Source: Lytechinus variegatus
Lineage: Eukaryota > Echinodermata > Echinoidea > Temnopleuroida > Toxopneustidae
Reading direction: 5' to 3'
DNA: 64,000 nucleotides
Assembly (NCBI RefSeq): GCF_018143015.1
Contig: NC_054741.1
Coordinates: forward strand, 65,136,697 to 65,200,696
Part shown: positions 1 through 11,462 of the stretch, one piece after another
Layout: every line of letters starts with the position of its first letter
Numbering within the stretch: the stretch's first letter is position 1
Made by a program: the position numbers and the translations under genes
Notes under the pieces: generated by a model
What the model was told of the DNA's origin: nothing
What the model saw: the letters and a program-made list of their open reading frames with translations, nothing else
Database searches by the model: none

Positions 1-1744
1 CATTTTCTTGATTAGGCCTATATATTTTCTAATGTTCATGGATTGTTTTTGAATGTGTGTTTCTTGTCCTTTACCGAGAGCAGGGGTGAATTTGTAATTG
101 TTCCTCAATCAAGAGACAGAAGCACAGTACATGTACTGTGAGATTTTATTGAGTGCAATCATTTTGAAGCTCCTTGGTGCAATACCTTACCATACATGTA
201 CATGTGTGCATCAGTGCATGTACTTTTATAGATTTGAAATGGACAATTTCAGTTGAACTTGTTGTTGAACTTCACCAATAGTTATTGATCTAGTCTTTCT
301 TGGTGATATTTGTTACTTTTTCGGTCATATAAAATTGATGCATTAATCACAACCATTAGGGCTTGAGATTGTATCCAGGCGTGTCAGCTGTGCAGAAAAT
401 CACACTTGAATAATTATCTCACAAGTACATCCTGAACTTTCTGCAAGGAAAATTTCCCACTTTTTCAAGAACATTTTCAACTTTTAATTTGTAGAACTGT
501 TTCGTTTTTTCTAAACAACGACAATGTGGTGCAAAATCAATTCCTCCTCCATTACTAATATTTAATCAAGCAAACCAATGTGTGATCTCTTGCACTTAAG
601 CCAAATGTTAACTTCTATCAATATCAGTGGGGAAATCACCAGGTATTTCCTGTCCTGATTGATAACAATCTGTTGCAGTTTATTTTTATGACTCATACAT
701 ATTATTATGCCAGCTCATTTGATACAGTATGCATTTATAAAGATACATACATGTACATGTACATAGTGTACTGTACTCATTTCTATCCTGGTATACACCT
801 GTACTGTAGGCACTGTAGGCAAAAAATGCCTTTATGAATTGTGCTATTGATTTGAAACAAGATTTGATAGGACTGAAAAAGAAAAAAAAACATTTTATTT
901 TCAACCATTTTTCCCCCTCATGTTTTTTATGGTTTCATGAATTTCTTAAATATTCCTTTTGTTTTTACTTTTTGGAAAATTTTGGTTTTCTCCATTCACT
1001 TTGAACACAGATTTGATATATATTTCCCCATTGACTTTGACAATTCCAAAATGGAACACAGATGTATTGTCCCATACATACGGTAATATTTTTTTTTTCA
1101 TTTTTAAACTTTACATTAAAAATATGAATTACATACTTTTGCAAAATGTTTTGGTATATATTTTCACACTCAGTAAATTGGAACTTCCTAGAAATTGAAC
1201 AATTGTTGCATTCAGTGAAATAACTTTAAAATGTCCTTGAAATGCTGTTTATGGGCCATTTCATCCATTAACTTTATTTGCATATTTCATTAGATACCCC
1301 CCCAAAAAAAAAAAATTATAATAATGATAAAATAAATAAAGAAATAAAAAATTGAAATAAAATTTATAAAATAATAAATGAACAAATTTAATAAGAAAAA
1401 CATAAATACAGTGATTAAATTTTTAAAAAAATAAGTAAATGAATAAATCAATCAATCACTACGGTAAACACTAGATAAAAAAAAATCATTTTCTCTCTCT
1501 TTTTAATGTATTCAGTCACTGATAATAAAAACATAAATGTTCACATTTTTATAATTAGTATTCGATTTTGTATTGTACCAAAGATGTACACTCTAACCAA
1601 ACAAGTGTACATGTACATACTACATGTAGTATGTACATACATGTACATGAAATAAAACCCATGTACCCTATTTCTAGCTCTGCTGTAGTGAAAGAGAGTA
1701 TAATCACACTACAAATGGTATGTAATTGATCACTTATAAATTAC
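1..1744. other. Probable intron, no exon seen
   Basis: I see no exon on either strand. About 1290-1480 is an A/T-only-like low-complexity stretch. 1603-1650 is a cluster of overlapping TACATGTA palindromes. If the exon at 1745-1920 is real, this is its downstream intron. Confidence 0.4.
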
Positions 1745-1920
1745 CTCCTGTTGTGTGCCTGCATAGATCTGTTTCTTGCGTTCATCTGACAGCCCACGTA
1801 CTCCCTGGGCTCCGTATCTACTGAACAAAGAGTCTAATGCTGACAGGTCGCTGGCTTCCTCGTGGGACATTACTAGTAATCCTTCTCACTTAATAATGTG
1901 GGGGCAAATAAGACCATCCC
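1745..1920 (-). CDS. First coding exon of an unrecognised minus-strand gene (partial)
   Basis: On the minus strand an exon runs from 1920 to 1745. It is preceded by a good acceptor (CTCTTTATTTTATAG) and ends in CAGGAG|GTAATT. The start codon is at 1870-1868, with an in-frame TGA 18 bases upstream, so the exon carries some 5' UTR. The 42 encoded residues begin MSHEEASDLSALDSLFSRYG and end GLSDERKKQIYAGTQQE, an acidic then basic, helix-prone N-terminus. The exon ends in phase 0. I do not recognise the family. The rest of the gene must lie left of position 1, and bases 1-1744 would be its intron. A promoter near 4.5-4.7 kb is possible. That this is a real exon rests on splice signals, reading frame and protein-like composition only. 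Confidence 0.55.
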
Positions 1921-2070
1921 CTATAAAATAAAGAGAAACAGAATGGAGAGTTTAAGAAGACTGCAGAAAAAAGAAAACACCCTTTTCTACAATACAAGTA
2001 GGGTTTGTCATATCCAGTCAAGTCTACTTCATGTACGATCATCTGACGATCAAAGCAGAAGAAACAATAA

Positions 2071-2658
2071 AAAGGATGCTCCGGGCTTAAGATATTAAAC
2101 AGAGTAAATTTCCCAGAGACAAATGCTGAAAATTTTATCAAAATCAGATAACAAATATTAATGAAATTATTCAAAGTTTAGCAATATTTCATGAAAACAG
2201 TTATGCACATCAACATGAATATTCAATAGGTGGGCTGATGATGTCACATCCCCCTTTTGCTTTTTCTTTAATATGTTGTTACATGTACATGAAATAATAA
2301 TTATTTCATTTTTTCATAATTGTGTAAATGATGCGTCTCCATTATGGTGAAATAAGTTGCAGAAATTAATGTGCTTAATCAGTTGTAAATTCAATTGTAT
2401 TAGTTCTTAATAGAAATTTTTTGAGTAAACCTAAATTTCATAATAAAATACAAAAGAACATGTAGGAATATGACATCATCAGCTCACCTACATTGTAATG
2501 AATATTCATGATGACATGCCCAGAACTATTTTACCAGAATAATGCAAATCTTTAAAATTCAATAATTTGTTATTTGTTATCATTAGTATTTTGCTCAGTG
2601 AATTTTACTCTATTTATTGAAATATACATGTAAATTCTTCTGCCTGGAGCATCCCTTC
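2071..2658. mobile_element. MITE with long imperfect inverted repeats
   Basis: The left end reads AAAGGATGCTCC and the right end GGAGCATCCCTT. The inner ~190 bases of each arm also match in inverted orientation; for example, GATGATGTCACAT on the left answers ATGACATCATC on the right. There is no coding capacity. The structure fits a non-autonomous DNA transposon. Confidence 0.65.
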
Positions 2659-2659
2659 A

Positions 2660-4540
2660 AAGTAGACCTGTGGTCTATAAATAGACAGATCCATACATGT
2701 TCACGTTTCAATGAAGAAAATTATTCAGAGGAAACTAAAGTGCACATGTAATATTCATTCAAAAGAGGTATTCCTTATACAGTCCAGGTAGTACATGTAT
2801 GCAAGACTATCAATCACACAGACCTAAAATATATTTCAGACCCTGTCTAAGCTTCAAAAAAAAACTAAAACAATGTCACAAATTTTTGGCTACACAGTAC
2901 TTAGCCTGTAAGCATGGGTTACATATTATCCATAAGGGTGATATAATATCCAACGTACAGATTACACTGTACGTGTATGTATGTACATCACAATGTACAA
3001 AACCTCTCATTTTAGTGTGGGAGATTAGGGTCAGATGCTGGCCGATATTGTGATACACATGCAATTCAGAATTTAGGTGCAAAATCAAGTCATTAGTAAA
3101 ACAGTCCCATTTTAGATCAGGCGTACATGTACCCCAATGATCCGATAAATATTCATTTGATCAAGCAATGTATGCAATGTAGGCCTACACATAAAGTCTG
3201 GATTATAAAACAATTTCTACACTCAATCTTCACATAAATGTTACATCTAACACTCCATAACTCCTCCCATCCTGTATTTGTACATATATACAAACACATG
3301 TATACTGTATAAAGCAATACTGAAGTGTAGGTTCCGACAATATTCAGGTGGAATCAGTGTCTGCTACTCGCCTATATGTAGATATGTCACCATTGCCGCA
3401 TCATATCATTTTGTTGGATAATGTTCAGCATAACTTACTTTTTAGAGATGTAAAATGTAAAATTTCAATATGAAGGAATGATAGTCCTAATATATTTCCA
3501 ACAAGCTGATAACGTGCGATGTTTCCAATTTTGGGTATATATACGTATGGATTGTCCTCTGTGGTACAAATTTCAACAGTTTCACAGATAAATCAATAGA
3601 GAATTCCTTCACACCTATAATATGCACAAATACTTCACAGATGGTTCCACAATATTTACAATCAATGATTTAGTATTCCAAGGTCTACTATCAAAGATTT
3701 AAAACAAATTTAGATGGGCACAAAGGGCAAATTCTAGCACAGACTATATTATTCAGAGACCTTTTTTTTTAACCATTCATGTATTCTACCCAGTTTTCTA
3801 TTCTTACAAATGTTTGAAGACTGTCAATTTTATCTACAGGTAGATAGATGCAAGCTTTTAGATGATCATCACTGCATTTCAAGTTATGAAGAATATTTTT
3901 TGACAATGTATAAACTTTGAAAATGAGCAAAGATTTACAGAAACTTAATTCCACAAAATTGCATTCTGCATCCATGCCCAGGTTTAGAGATTTGGGACTC
4001 TCACATTTGGTGAATTTGCAAATTGTGATAACTGTATACAGATGTGTATTTTCCCAAGTAAATTTAAGGGACATAACAAAGAGTAAGAGATTAAACCTGA
4101 ATCCCAGAGACATGAGACTGAATTTAGAATGTAAACTACCGGTAAATGGATTCTTTACTGCATGCAGTCAAACAAAGTAATTAAGTACAAATTTATTGGC
4201 AGATAAGATACAATTCTACATAGTCAAATAATGACCTCTGTCAATCGTAACCTTTATCCTTTGGCCCCAAGACCCTAAAATTTAATCAAGGCTATTGACA
4301 CTCCCATGTCAGAGCTATAATGTGTAAAACTTAAGTAAAAAAAAAACGATGCATATCTCTGTGTGCAAGATAACATATTAGGATATACATAAAAAAATAT
4401 TCTGCAAATTCTCTTTATCTTTGCATTCTGCTACTAAACTTCCTTGGAAAATACAGTCAAATTAACAAGATGTTGGAGGCTATTGTAAAAAATTTCTTGC
4501 TGCATCCGCAAGAACATCGTTTTACAAAAGGAGACATTCC
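2660..4540. other. Noncoding stretch
   Basis: I see no supported exon or repeat pair. Several TACATGTA motifs occur (e.g. near 2794 and 3125). Short open frames at 3769-4180 overlap on both strands and have neither splice signals nor recognisable protein sequence. Confidence 0.4.
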
Positions 4541-4543
4541 GGC

Positions 4544-4624
4544 ATCTTGCTTCCCATTGTTCTTCGCCAACGTTACCCGACGCACGCATCTGTAACTTTG
4601 GCGAAGAACAATAGGAAACAAGAT
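4544..4624. promoter_or_regulatory. Strong hairpin in a CpG-rich, promoter-like segment
   Basis: Arms 4544-4576 and 4592-4624 match in inverted orientation at 30 of 33 positions and flank a 15-base loop. The outer edges resemble the YY1 site AAGATGGCGGC, with AAGATAGCGGC at 4619-4629 on the plus strand and a second related site inverted at the other arm. YY1 sites at start sites are typical of housekeeping promoters. The segment may therefore be the promoter of the minus-strand gene starting at 1870. A miniature foldback element or small-RNA hairpin is also possible. Confidence 0.4.
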
Positions 4625-4959
4625 AGCGGCGTAAACATCGGGCAAGTCTCTTCCGTCTTTTCACAATATTTCTCTCATTTTTTTATGAATTCTTGTTCAA
4701 AAATAACAACTAGAGCGTAGAAATATCGGAAATGAAGTTTTATCCCATGCACATGATTATCATTTAGGGCTAGATCTTTTCTAAGGAAAGTAGAAATCTC
4801 AGAGGTGAAAGTTTCAGGTTTTAGCTTCCGTTGTGTGGGTCAATGAGAAGGGTGACCTGGCTTCGTATGAGAGTAACCTTACGTTAGTAAATTATTTTTA
4901 CTCTCTAGAAGCCGCCTGGCTAATCATACTGATGTAGATTGTACTACTACATGTACATA

Positions 4960-5960
4960 AGTGGTAGGGTAGTGCCGCGGGCAAGACAAAAAACGGGGGC
5001 CCTGGAGCGGGCTTATTGTAAAAAGGAGGGTCCTCGGAACGGGCTTCGGAACTACAATTCTGTGAAAACGGGGGTCCTTGGAACGGATCGCCAGCAAGTG
5101 AGTACGTGCGTATGTACCCCTATGGAACGGGCAAGCGTGCATGATGCAGCTAGCGCGGCCTCCGCCGGGTGCACTCGCACAGAGACGATGGTCAAAAAGC
5201 GCTCGGCGGCCTCTTTTCACCAAAATCGCAGCAGATCAATGCGACCGGAATGAAAAAACAAAAAATATGCGAAGCTTTGGAGCGGATTTCTGTCTTATTT
5301 TTTTCTTGATAAGAAGAAAATGGTATGCCTTGGAGTTGGAGCGGCTTTCTTTGTTCTTTTTCTCAATAAGACAAAAATGCTATGCCTTGGAACGGAAATT
5401 TGAGTGTAAAATGGGGGTCCCCTCCGCGGCACATACCCACTATGCCTTATAATATATGGTAGTGGATCGTATTACCGAACACTTTTCATGAATTTGATCA
5501 TATCAAACACATTATTCCAATAAAATTCTCCAAACTTTCACCATAAATACACAAATACCTACAAAATATAAACATGCAGAAATTTTGCCGAAATTGTTTT
5601 TCATTTTTACGACATCAGCTTCCAATCGGACCCCTCTTCGCAAGTGAAATATTTTGGTCACTTGAAAAGGTATCGTATTACCGAACGTGTGTTTTCTATG
5701 GGAAAAGTTGGGAAAACAACAAAGTCACTCATGAGCTATTTTGACCATATTTTATTGTTTTGAGGATATAAAGACTTCGAAATTGTGTTTTTGATATTTT
5801 TTCATCATTTTTCTATTTAAGTTCCCTTTGGAAGGAAATTGCAAAGGTTTGAGCGTATTTGATTATTTTCTGACGCATATGATGCGCATGTTCGGTAATA
5901 AAAGGCCGGTCGGTAATACAATCACTCACTATACTGAGTGCCCCCCCCCCCCCCCCCCGG
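4960..5960. repeat. Dispersed G+C-rich echinoderm-type repeat, interrupted by a MITE
   Basis: The stretch contains several variants of CTTGGAACGG/CTTGGAGCGG and ends on the left part with CCGCGGCACATACCCACTATGCC. After the inserted element at 5456-5937 it resumes with GAGTG followed by an 18-base C run and CGGG. I infer that the two parts were one repeat split by the insertion. There is no conserved open frame. Confidence 0.45.
5456..5937. mobile_element. MITE with ATTACCGAAC termini
   Basis: The left end TAGTGGATCGTATTACCGAA is matched in inverted orientation by CGGTAATACAATCACTCACTA at the right end. Extra internal copies of the ATTACCGAAC motif occur at about 5690 and 5890. It is about 480 bp with no coding capacity. 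The similar phrase GTATTACCGGACAC occurs at about 14310. Confidence 0.6.
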
Positions 5961-6486
5961 GTTAACATTACAGAAATAGCACTGGTTTCTCTGGCTCCTT
6001 TTCGGGGTGAGATCGCCCGGGGTCGTATTCTTTTAAGAATGCAGCAAACCTTGTCGAGAGTGCAGTGAGCTTATTTATAAATATGACCACCATGACCACT
6101 TGTTTGATTTACAAAATTTACACTGCCACTGCACTGCCAAAGTCGACTCTTCACGAGCGCATCGAACAGCTCTCATTCAAGGACCAGCTCAAAAAAAATC
6201 GACTAATTCTACTCCTTCTCAAATCCATTCACAAAAGTCATCATACTTTCACAGCAAGACATTAATATCACAGTTATAATTTAATACGCTACTTGAAATA
6301 ATAAGATTAAGATTGCTGCCTTACCATAAATCTTTCTTTCACTATCGCACGTCCTCTCCAAATTTGTTATGACTTTTTGACGGCCATCGATCCAAAAATA
6401 TTAACACTGCAATATTGACATCCAGCTAGCTATAGATGGCGCTATGGCAGATTCCTTCGGGAGCTAATTATACGTAAGATCGTATC

Positions 6487-6555
6487 TCTGTGATCGGCCG
6501 AGTGGTCTCAGTCGCCTAACATGAAATTCCGGGTTCGATCCCCGACCACGGCATT
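6487..6555 (+). other. tRNA-like sequence or tRNA-derived SINE head
   Basis: An A-box-like GGCCGAGTGG and a perfect B box GGTTCGATCCC are spaced as in a tRNA, and the T-stem pairs. The 5' and 3' acceptor strands do not pair and the anticodon arm is poor. I therefore call it a tRNA relic or SINE head, not a working tRNA gene. Confidence 0.4.
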
Positions 6556-7503
6556 TAATCATCAATCTATTATATCTTGCAATTGTATTCAATAAATGAA
6601 AACGCTATACACAATCTTGCTACATTAAAAAATGATTGATAGACAGGTACATGTAGATATATAGGCCTAAAAAATGAAGAAAAACAAAGAAAGATACTAG
6701 ATAGATAGACAAGTATACTTGTCTATTAATTTAGTTATAGGAATGAAAATTTTCGAGCATTGTAACTTCTAAGGAAGTATCCTTATTTTTTTATCATGAT
6801 CAAAGTTTTCTAATAACTTATGGTTGAAACCATAAAATTTGATGACCCTTTTATATAACAACTAGGGAGCGTTCCTTTTGCCGACCGACAAGTTCAAGGA
6901 TGACGACATGATTTTTATTGACTGTTATCATACATAACTGTCGAATAATAAACATGACTTATCGGATGCTTTATTTATTGTCTTTTCAGCTAATAAAAAT
7001 CAAGGAAGTTGTCAGATGGATTTTTAATGAAATGTCCCCCCCCCCCGAACTTCCGTCACGACATATAGGACGTCACTCATGATCGAGCATCCAGATGCCT
7101 TGAATTCCCACCTTCCACCCTTCCACGCATCTCGGTTACACCTGGACCAGCCGGTCATCACATCTCTATTACTTGGTAGTTATTGTTCAAGAGATGACAG
7201 GCATGCCCAAGGCCATGCAGTTACCAAGGTATAATGCTCATCCGCATCACTGCAATAAAAAACAACACCACGTTACAGGTAGATGAATTATATTAATTAA
7301 TATCTTAAAGATTAATTCCTTTTCCAGAAAGAACTAATCCGTGATGATGTGTGGAGGTTACACAAACGATGAAACTATGATCTTGATTGTCCAAGGAAGT
7401 ATTCGGTGCGAATCCCTTTATTGTTTGGTCCATTTGTGAAAGGTTGGGATTAAAATGTGTTATTGAAAAGTATGACACATACGATAGTATACGATGGAGA
7501 AAG

Positions 7504-7582
7504 TATATAAAAGGAGGCACGTTCTTTTATCATCAGCTTTCAGGCCTCTCAGCTGTTTGTAGTGCAACATATCGTTACTCAG
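7504..7582 (+). promoter_or_regulatory. TATA promoter and noncoding exon 1 of the cationic peptide gene
   Basis: A strong TATA box (TATATAAAAGG) lies at 7504-7514. A start site about 30 bases downstream, near 7531-7537 (TCATCAGC), would begin an exon of about 48 bases. This exon ends at the consensus donor CAG|GTAAGC (7582/7583). It pairs naturally with the acceptor at 9307 just before the start codon of the peptide gene. Transcript structure is inferred, not proven. Confidence 0.55.
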
Positions 7583-7805
7583 GTAAGCTGAAATTACTCC
7601 CGTTTTATCTTCCTTTTTTAGAAATTTAATTGAGAGTTTTATATGCATGTCACAATCAAGTATTACTTGTGTCAAAAGATATTCTGCCAATTTGATTAAA
7701 TGCAGTACGATAATATTGTACAAACAGGAGTGCTGCAAACAAGTTCTGAAGAAAATAAAATAGGCGAAAACGACAAAAGTCACAGAACGCTAAATAGACC
7801 TATAC

Positions 7806-8019
7806 ACTCTAAAACAAATCAGTCAAAAATGACTGGTTAATAGGGTCAGCTGGATGCAACTGTTATTCTAGTCAAATTTGACTGTTTTATAGTCATTTTA
7901 CTAGAACATAGTTATTTCTGACTAGAATATACGTCAGAAATGTGATCAGTGATTGCCATATCAGTTGCACCCAGCTGACTACTGGTCTAGTCAATTTGAC
8001 TGATTGGTTTTAAGAGTGC
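7806..8019. mobile_element. MITE, CACTCTAAAAC family
   Basis: The left end CACTCTAAAACAAATCAGTC is matched in inverted orientation by GACTGATTGGTTTTAAGAGTG on the right. The internal sequence is a nest of AGTCAAATTTGACT palindromes. It is about 214 bp and noncoding, and lies in the inferred first intron of the cationic peptide gene. Confidence 0.65.
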
Positions 8020-9317
8020 ATACTTATCAGAAAATGTGGATATTATACCGTGACAACTTTCAGAGCGCTTTCAGTGGATGGACCTCTACCCCCATCACTA
8101 CCATAACTTTTTAGAATTCTCAATGTTCGATAATCTTTTAATCTTGTATAATATGTTTTTAGTGAAGTTTTGTATTTCATGCATTATGTATACTTCTTCG
8201 AAAACGGCTTGACACTTTGAATTAAAAGGGGAAATATAAATGTAAGTCCTATATACCTGTAATTCATTTGATAATTTGGCTGTTTTTCCTTCCAAAATTA
8301 CGTTTTTATTCATTCATATTGCTCGTATTTAAAGCATATAGGCCTAATGAAATTTTTTTTATAATTTCAATTGGATATCAAAGTGATTAATATCCGATGA
8401 GGCAAGAAATTTACATTATATACACCCATGGAATTCGGTGAAATTTACTATATCTTCAGAAATATAAAATACTACCATGACCAATCTGGTATCACTCATG
8501 ATTGGGATGCCGTTGGGACTAAAGTGTATTTTAGGTGGAATTTTCTTTTTAAAAAAAATATTCGTGCCAAATGTATTCTATTGTTTGTATTTCAAACATT
8601 GTTTCATAGAAATATATAAATATCAAAATTATAATTCATATTACATTTTCTATCATAATGTGTCACCACTGAACAAAAAAATAATATTCTGAAATGTTTG
8701 TGCGTTGAGAAGCAATTATCACAAATATGAAATGTTTTTGTCAAGTTTTTATTTTTAATATGTATAAGATATGAAGATTTTTAGGGGAAAAACGACACCC
8801 AAATATTTTCAGCTCCTGCATGGTGAGCAATGTGATGAAGGGGCATGCCATACTCATTTGTTTGATATTAAATTCGTCATGATAGCACAAAATATGAGAT
8901 ACAGAAAATTTTATGTTTGGCAAATGTAAACTTTTGTTTGATTTTTTTGGGGGTGTATTTAATCTATACATTTCTTTTATGAACATCCGGGTCATCCGAC
9001 GAACTTTCAAGTTTGTAGAGAAGTATTTCATGATTTATTGTGTCAATGCCTTGGAGAGGTCCAGAAAAAAACTTATTGTATGTTCGAAGTTATCGATAAC
9101 CCCAAACCGCGAGGAGGACAACGAAAATATATTTAAAGGGATCAAAATCCACTTTGATTTTCCTTTGGATCCGTTCTGAAAAAGTATATGCACACTGATG
9201 TTTATTCAATGTAATAAAATGCATTATGAGATTCATAATTATATATGAGGAGCATATTAAAACAGTTGTCATAAAAATCAAATCAACCAAATATTTCGTT
9301 CGAACAGGAACTTAAAA

Positions 9318-9836
9318 ATGAAGGTTTTCTACGTCTTCCTCGCTCTCGCGGTCGTCGTCGCCTCCGTTGTCGCCATGGAGGAGGAGAACGATCTCTTCGA
9401 TATGATGGACAAGCGATCGATGGAGGAAGGAGATCTCTTGGAAGAGATGGCCTATGGAAGCGAGCCAATGGTGAAGAGAGGACGATTCAAATGTGAGTAA
9501 GAAATAAAATAGTATATAGGATACATAGAAAAAACTTTTTTTAAATTCATTTTTGTTCACTATCCACTTTACAGTATATAGTTGTTTAAAAGTTTTTTTT
9601 TAACTGTTTTAGTTCTGTTCGATTACTGCAATATGCCTTTTTGATATACATATATATATATTTTTATAATTGATTTACAATTCCTACACTCGTTTGATAT
9701 AAAATACATTTTGTTTCCATTTTCAGACTGCAAGAATCTCAACGGTGATAACTGTGTCTGTGATCGAAAATACAGACGTAACAGTAGGAGACGTTATGTC
9801 AACTGCAGACCAGCCGACAAAGGAACACCCGTTTAA
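9318..9836 (+). CDS. Secreted cationic four-cysteine peptide precursor (antimicrobial-peptide-like)
   Basis: There are two coding exons, 9318-9492 and 9727-9836, with donor T|GTGAGT, acceptor TTTTCAG and a phase-1 intron. A 5' UTR acceptor AACAG lies at 9303-9307. The product is 94 residues. Residues 1-19 (MKVFYVFLALAVVVASVVA) form a signal peptide and 20-54 an acidic propeptide ending in MVKR, a furin-type dibasic site; another KR lies at 32-33. Residues 55-94 are a 40-residue mature peptide with Cys60, Cys68, Cys70 and Cys85 (spacing C-x7-C-x-C-x14-C), 12 Arg/Lys against 3 Asp. The arginine-rich run between Cys70 and Cys85 looks membrane- or nucleic-acid-binding. The prepro layout is like echinoid strongylocins and centrocins, but strongylocins have six cysteines and I see no match to either. 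A neuropeptide or toxin-like role is possible. A poly(A) signal AATAAA lies at about 10036. The coding sequence is much richer in G+C than its surroundings. Confidence 0.75.
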
Positions 9837-10060
9837 ACTTCAGACTACAGACATACACATTTTTATTATGGATTGATAAATGATTCAGAAGAGGTATGAA
9901 AACAAAATCTAATTACATTGCCTTTAAATAGGGGAAATAGGGGCATTGTTAACCAGTCAACTTAAAATCCAAACAATATAGACGAAGCATTCTCACTTCG
10001 GACTCATTTCTACAGAGATTTATATATTTCATATTTAAATAAAATTATGTAATACAATAA

Positions 10061-11462
10061 TCGAAACGATGATTTACAATTTGTACACTGTTGTTTATTC
10101 GATGTAACTGTTCTGCAATTGCAAGGGATGCATGCATCATGCATGCTATATATTTTTTTTTACTATTATTTTCTGTAGAAATGATTAAAAGAATTTGAAT
10201 TTGAATTAAAAATAATTCCTTATATAATATTATATCTTAATTCGTAATGCAATATGTTTAAACATTTCTGAAAGCGCAGCCGTCTCACTTTACACTCATT
10301 GTAATCTCCCCAATCTTGCATAGTTGAATTTCATATTGCAACACCACTGATACAAACTAAAATAACTAGACAAAGGGTCAATAGGTGCAATCATTATTAT
10401 CATTATTATTACTACTATGAGTTATATTTAAATATGGGACACAATGATTTCTAACCGGAATATAAAAATATTGCATGGTACTATATTGCACCCAGCAGTT
10501 ATGGTGTTTGTTTTTAGAGTGAATGTCTAAATGCAAAATGGTAATAACCCCTCGTTCTGTATGGGGGGGTGACAGTATTTTTATATAGAACATTCTATCC
10601 GGCAGTCCCGGGGGGCACTTATACATTGACGAGTGGATACCATGCGCGACCAAAAAAACACGCAAAAAGGATGTCTTTTTCAAGATAGGGCACGTTACGT
10701 ATACGTAACGTAATAAGGGTGTCAGAATTAACACTAAAATAATGAAAATGTAATACAATGTAAATGTAATACAATTTGTAAATCGAAACGATGATTTACA
10801 ATTTGTACACTGTTGTTTATTCGAAGTTACTGTTCTGCAATTGCAAGGGATGCATGCATCATGCATGCTATGTATTTTTTACTATTATTTTCTGTAGAAA
10901 TGATTAAAAGAATTTGAATTCAAAAAATTCATTATATAATATTATATCTTAATTCGTAATGCAATATGTTTAAATATTTCTGAAAGCGCAGCCGTCTCGC
11001 TTTACACTCATAAGGGAATTATCTCCCTAAACTTTTATAGTTGAATCATCCCATTGCAACACCACTGATACAAACTAAAATAACTAGACAAAGGGTCAAT
11101 ATGTGCAATCATTATTATCATTATTACTTATATTTGAATATAGGACACAATGATTTCTAACCGGAATATAAAAATATTGCATGGTACTATATTGCACCCA
11201 GCAGTTATGGTGTTTGTTTTTAGAGTGAATGTCTAAATGCAAAAAGGTAATACCCCCTCGTCCTGTATAGGGGGAGGGTGTGACAGTATTTTTATATAGA
11301 ACATTCTATCCGGCAGTCCCCGGGGGGGGGGGGGCACTTACATTAACGAGTGGATACCATGCGCGACCAAAAAAAAACACGCAAAAAGGATGTCTTTTTC
11401 AAGATAGGGCACGTTACGTACGTAACGTAATAAGGGTAAAAATTAACACTAAAATAATGAAA
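10061..11462. repeat. Tandem segmental duplication, ~722-bp period
   Basis: 10061-10748 and 10783-11462 are near-identical direct copies; landmark sequences such as GATGCATGCATCATGCATGC recur 722 bases apart. The unit begins just 3' of the cationic peptide gene and carries no coding sequence. Each copy ends inside the same MITE family. Confidence 0.75.
10601..10748. mobile_element. Truncated MITE, GGGGCACTT/GTGGATACC family
   Basis: This is the left end only of the element found whole at 11313-11908: a G run, then GGGGCACTTATACATTGACG and GTGGATACCATGCGCGACC. It stops where the first copy of the tandem duplication stops. Confidence 0.6.

Noticed and set aside
4924-5452. Overlapping ~100-codon frames
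   Set aside because: They fall in a G+C-rich dispersed repeat and conflict with one another on both strands.
10378-10866. 162-codon open frame on the minus strand
   Set aside because: It lies inside the tandem duplication and a MITE end, has no splice context, and the second copy of the duplication does not keep it.
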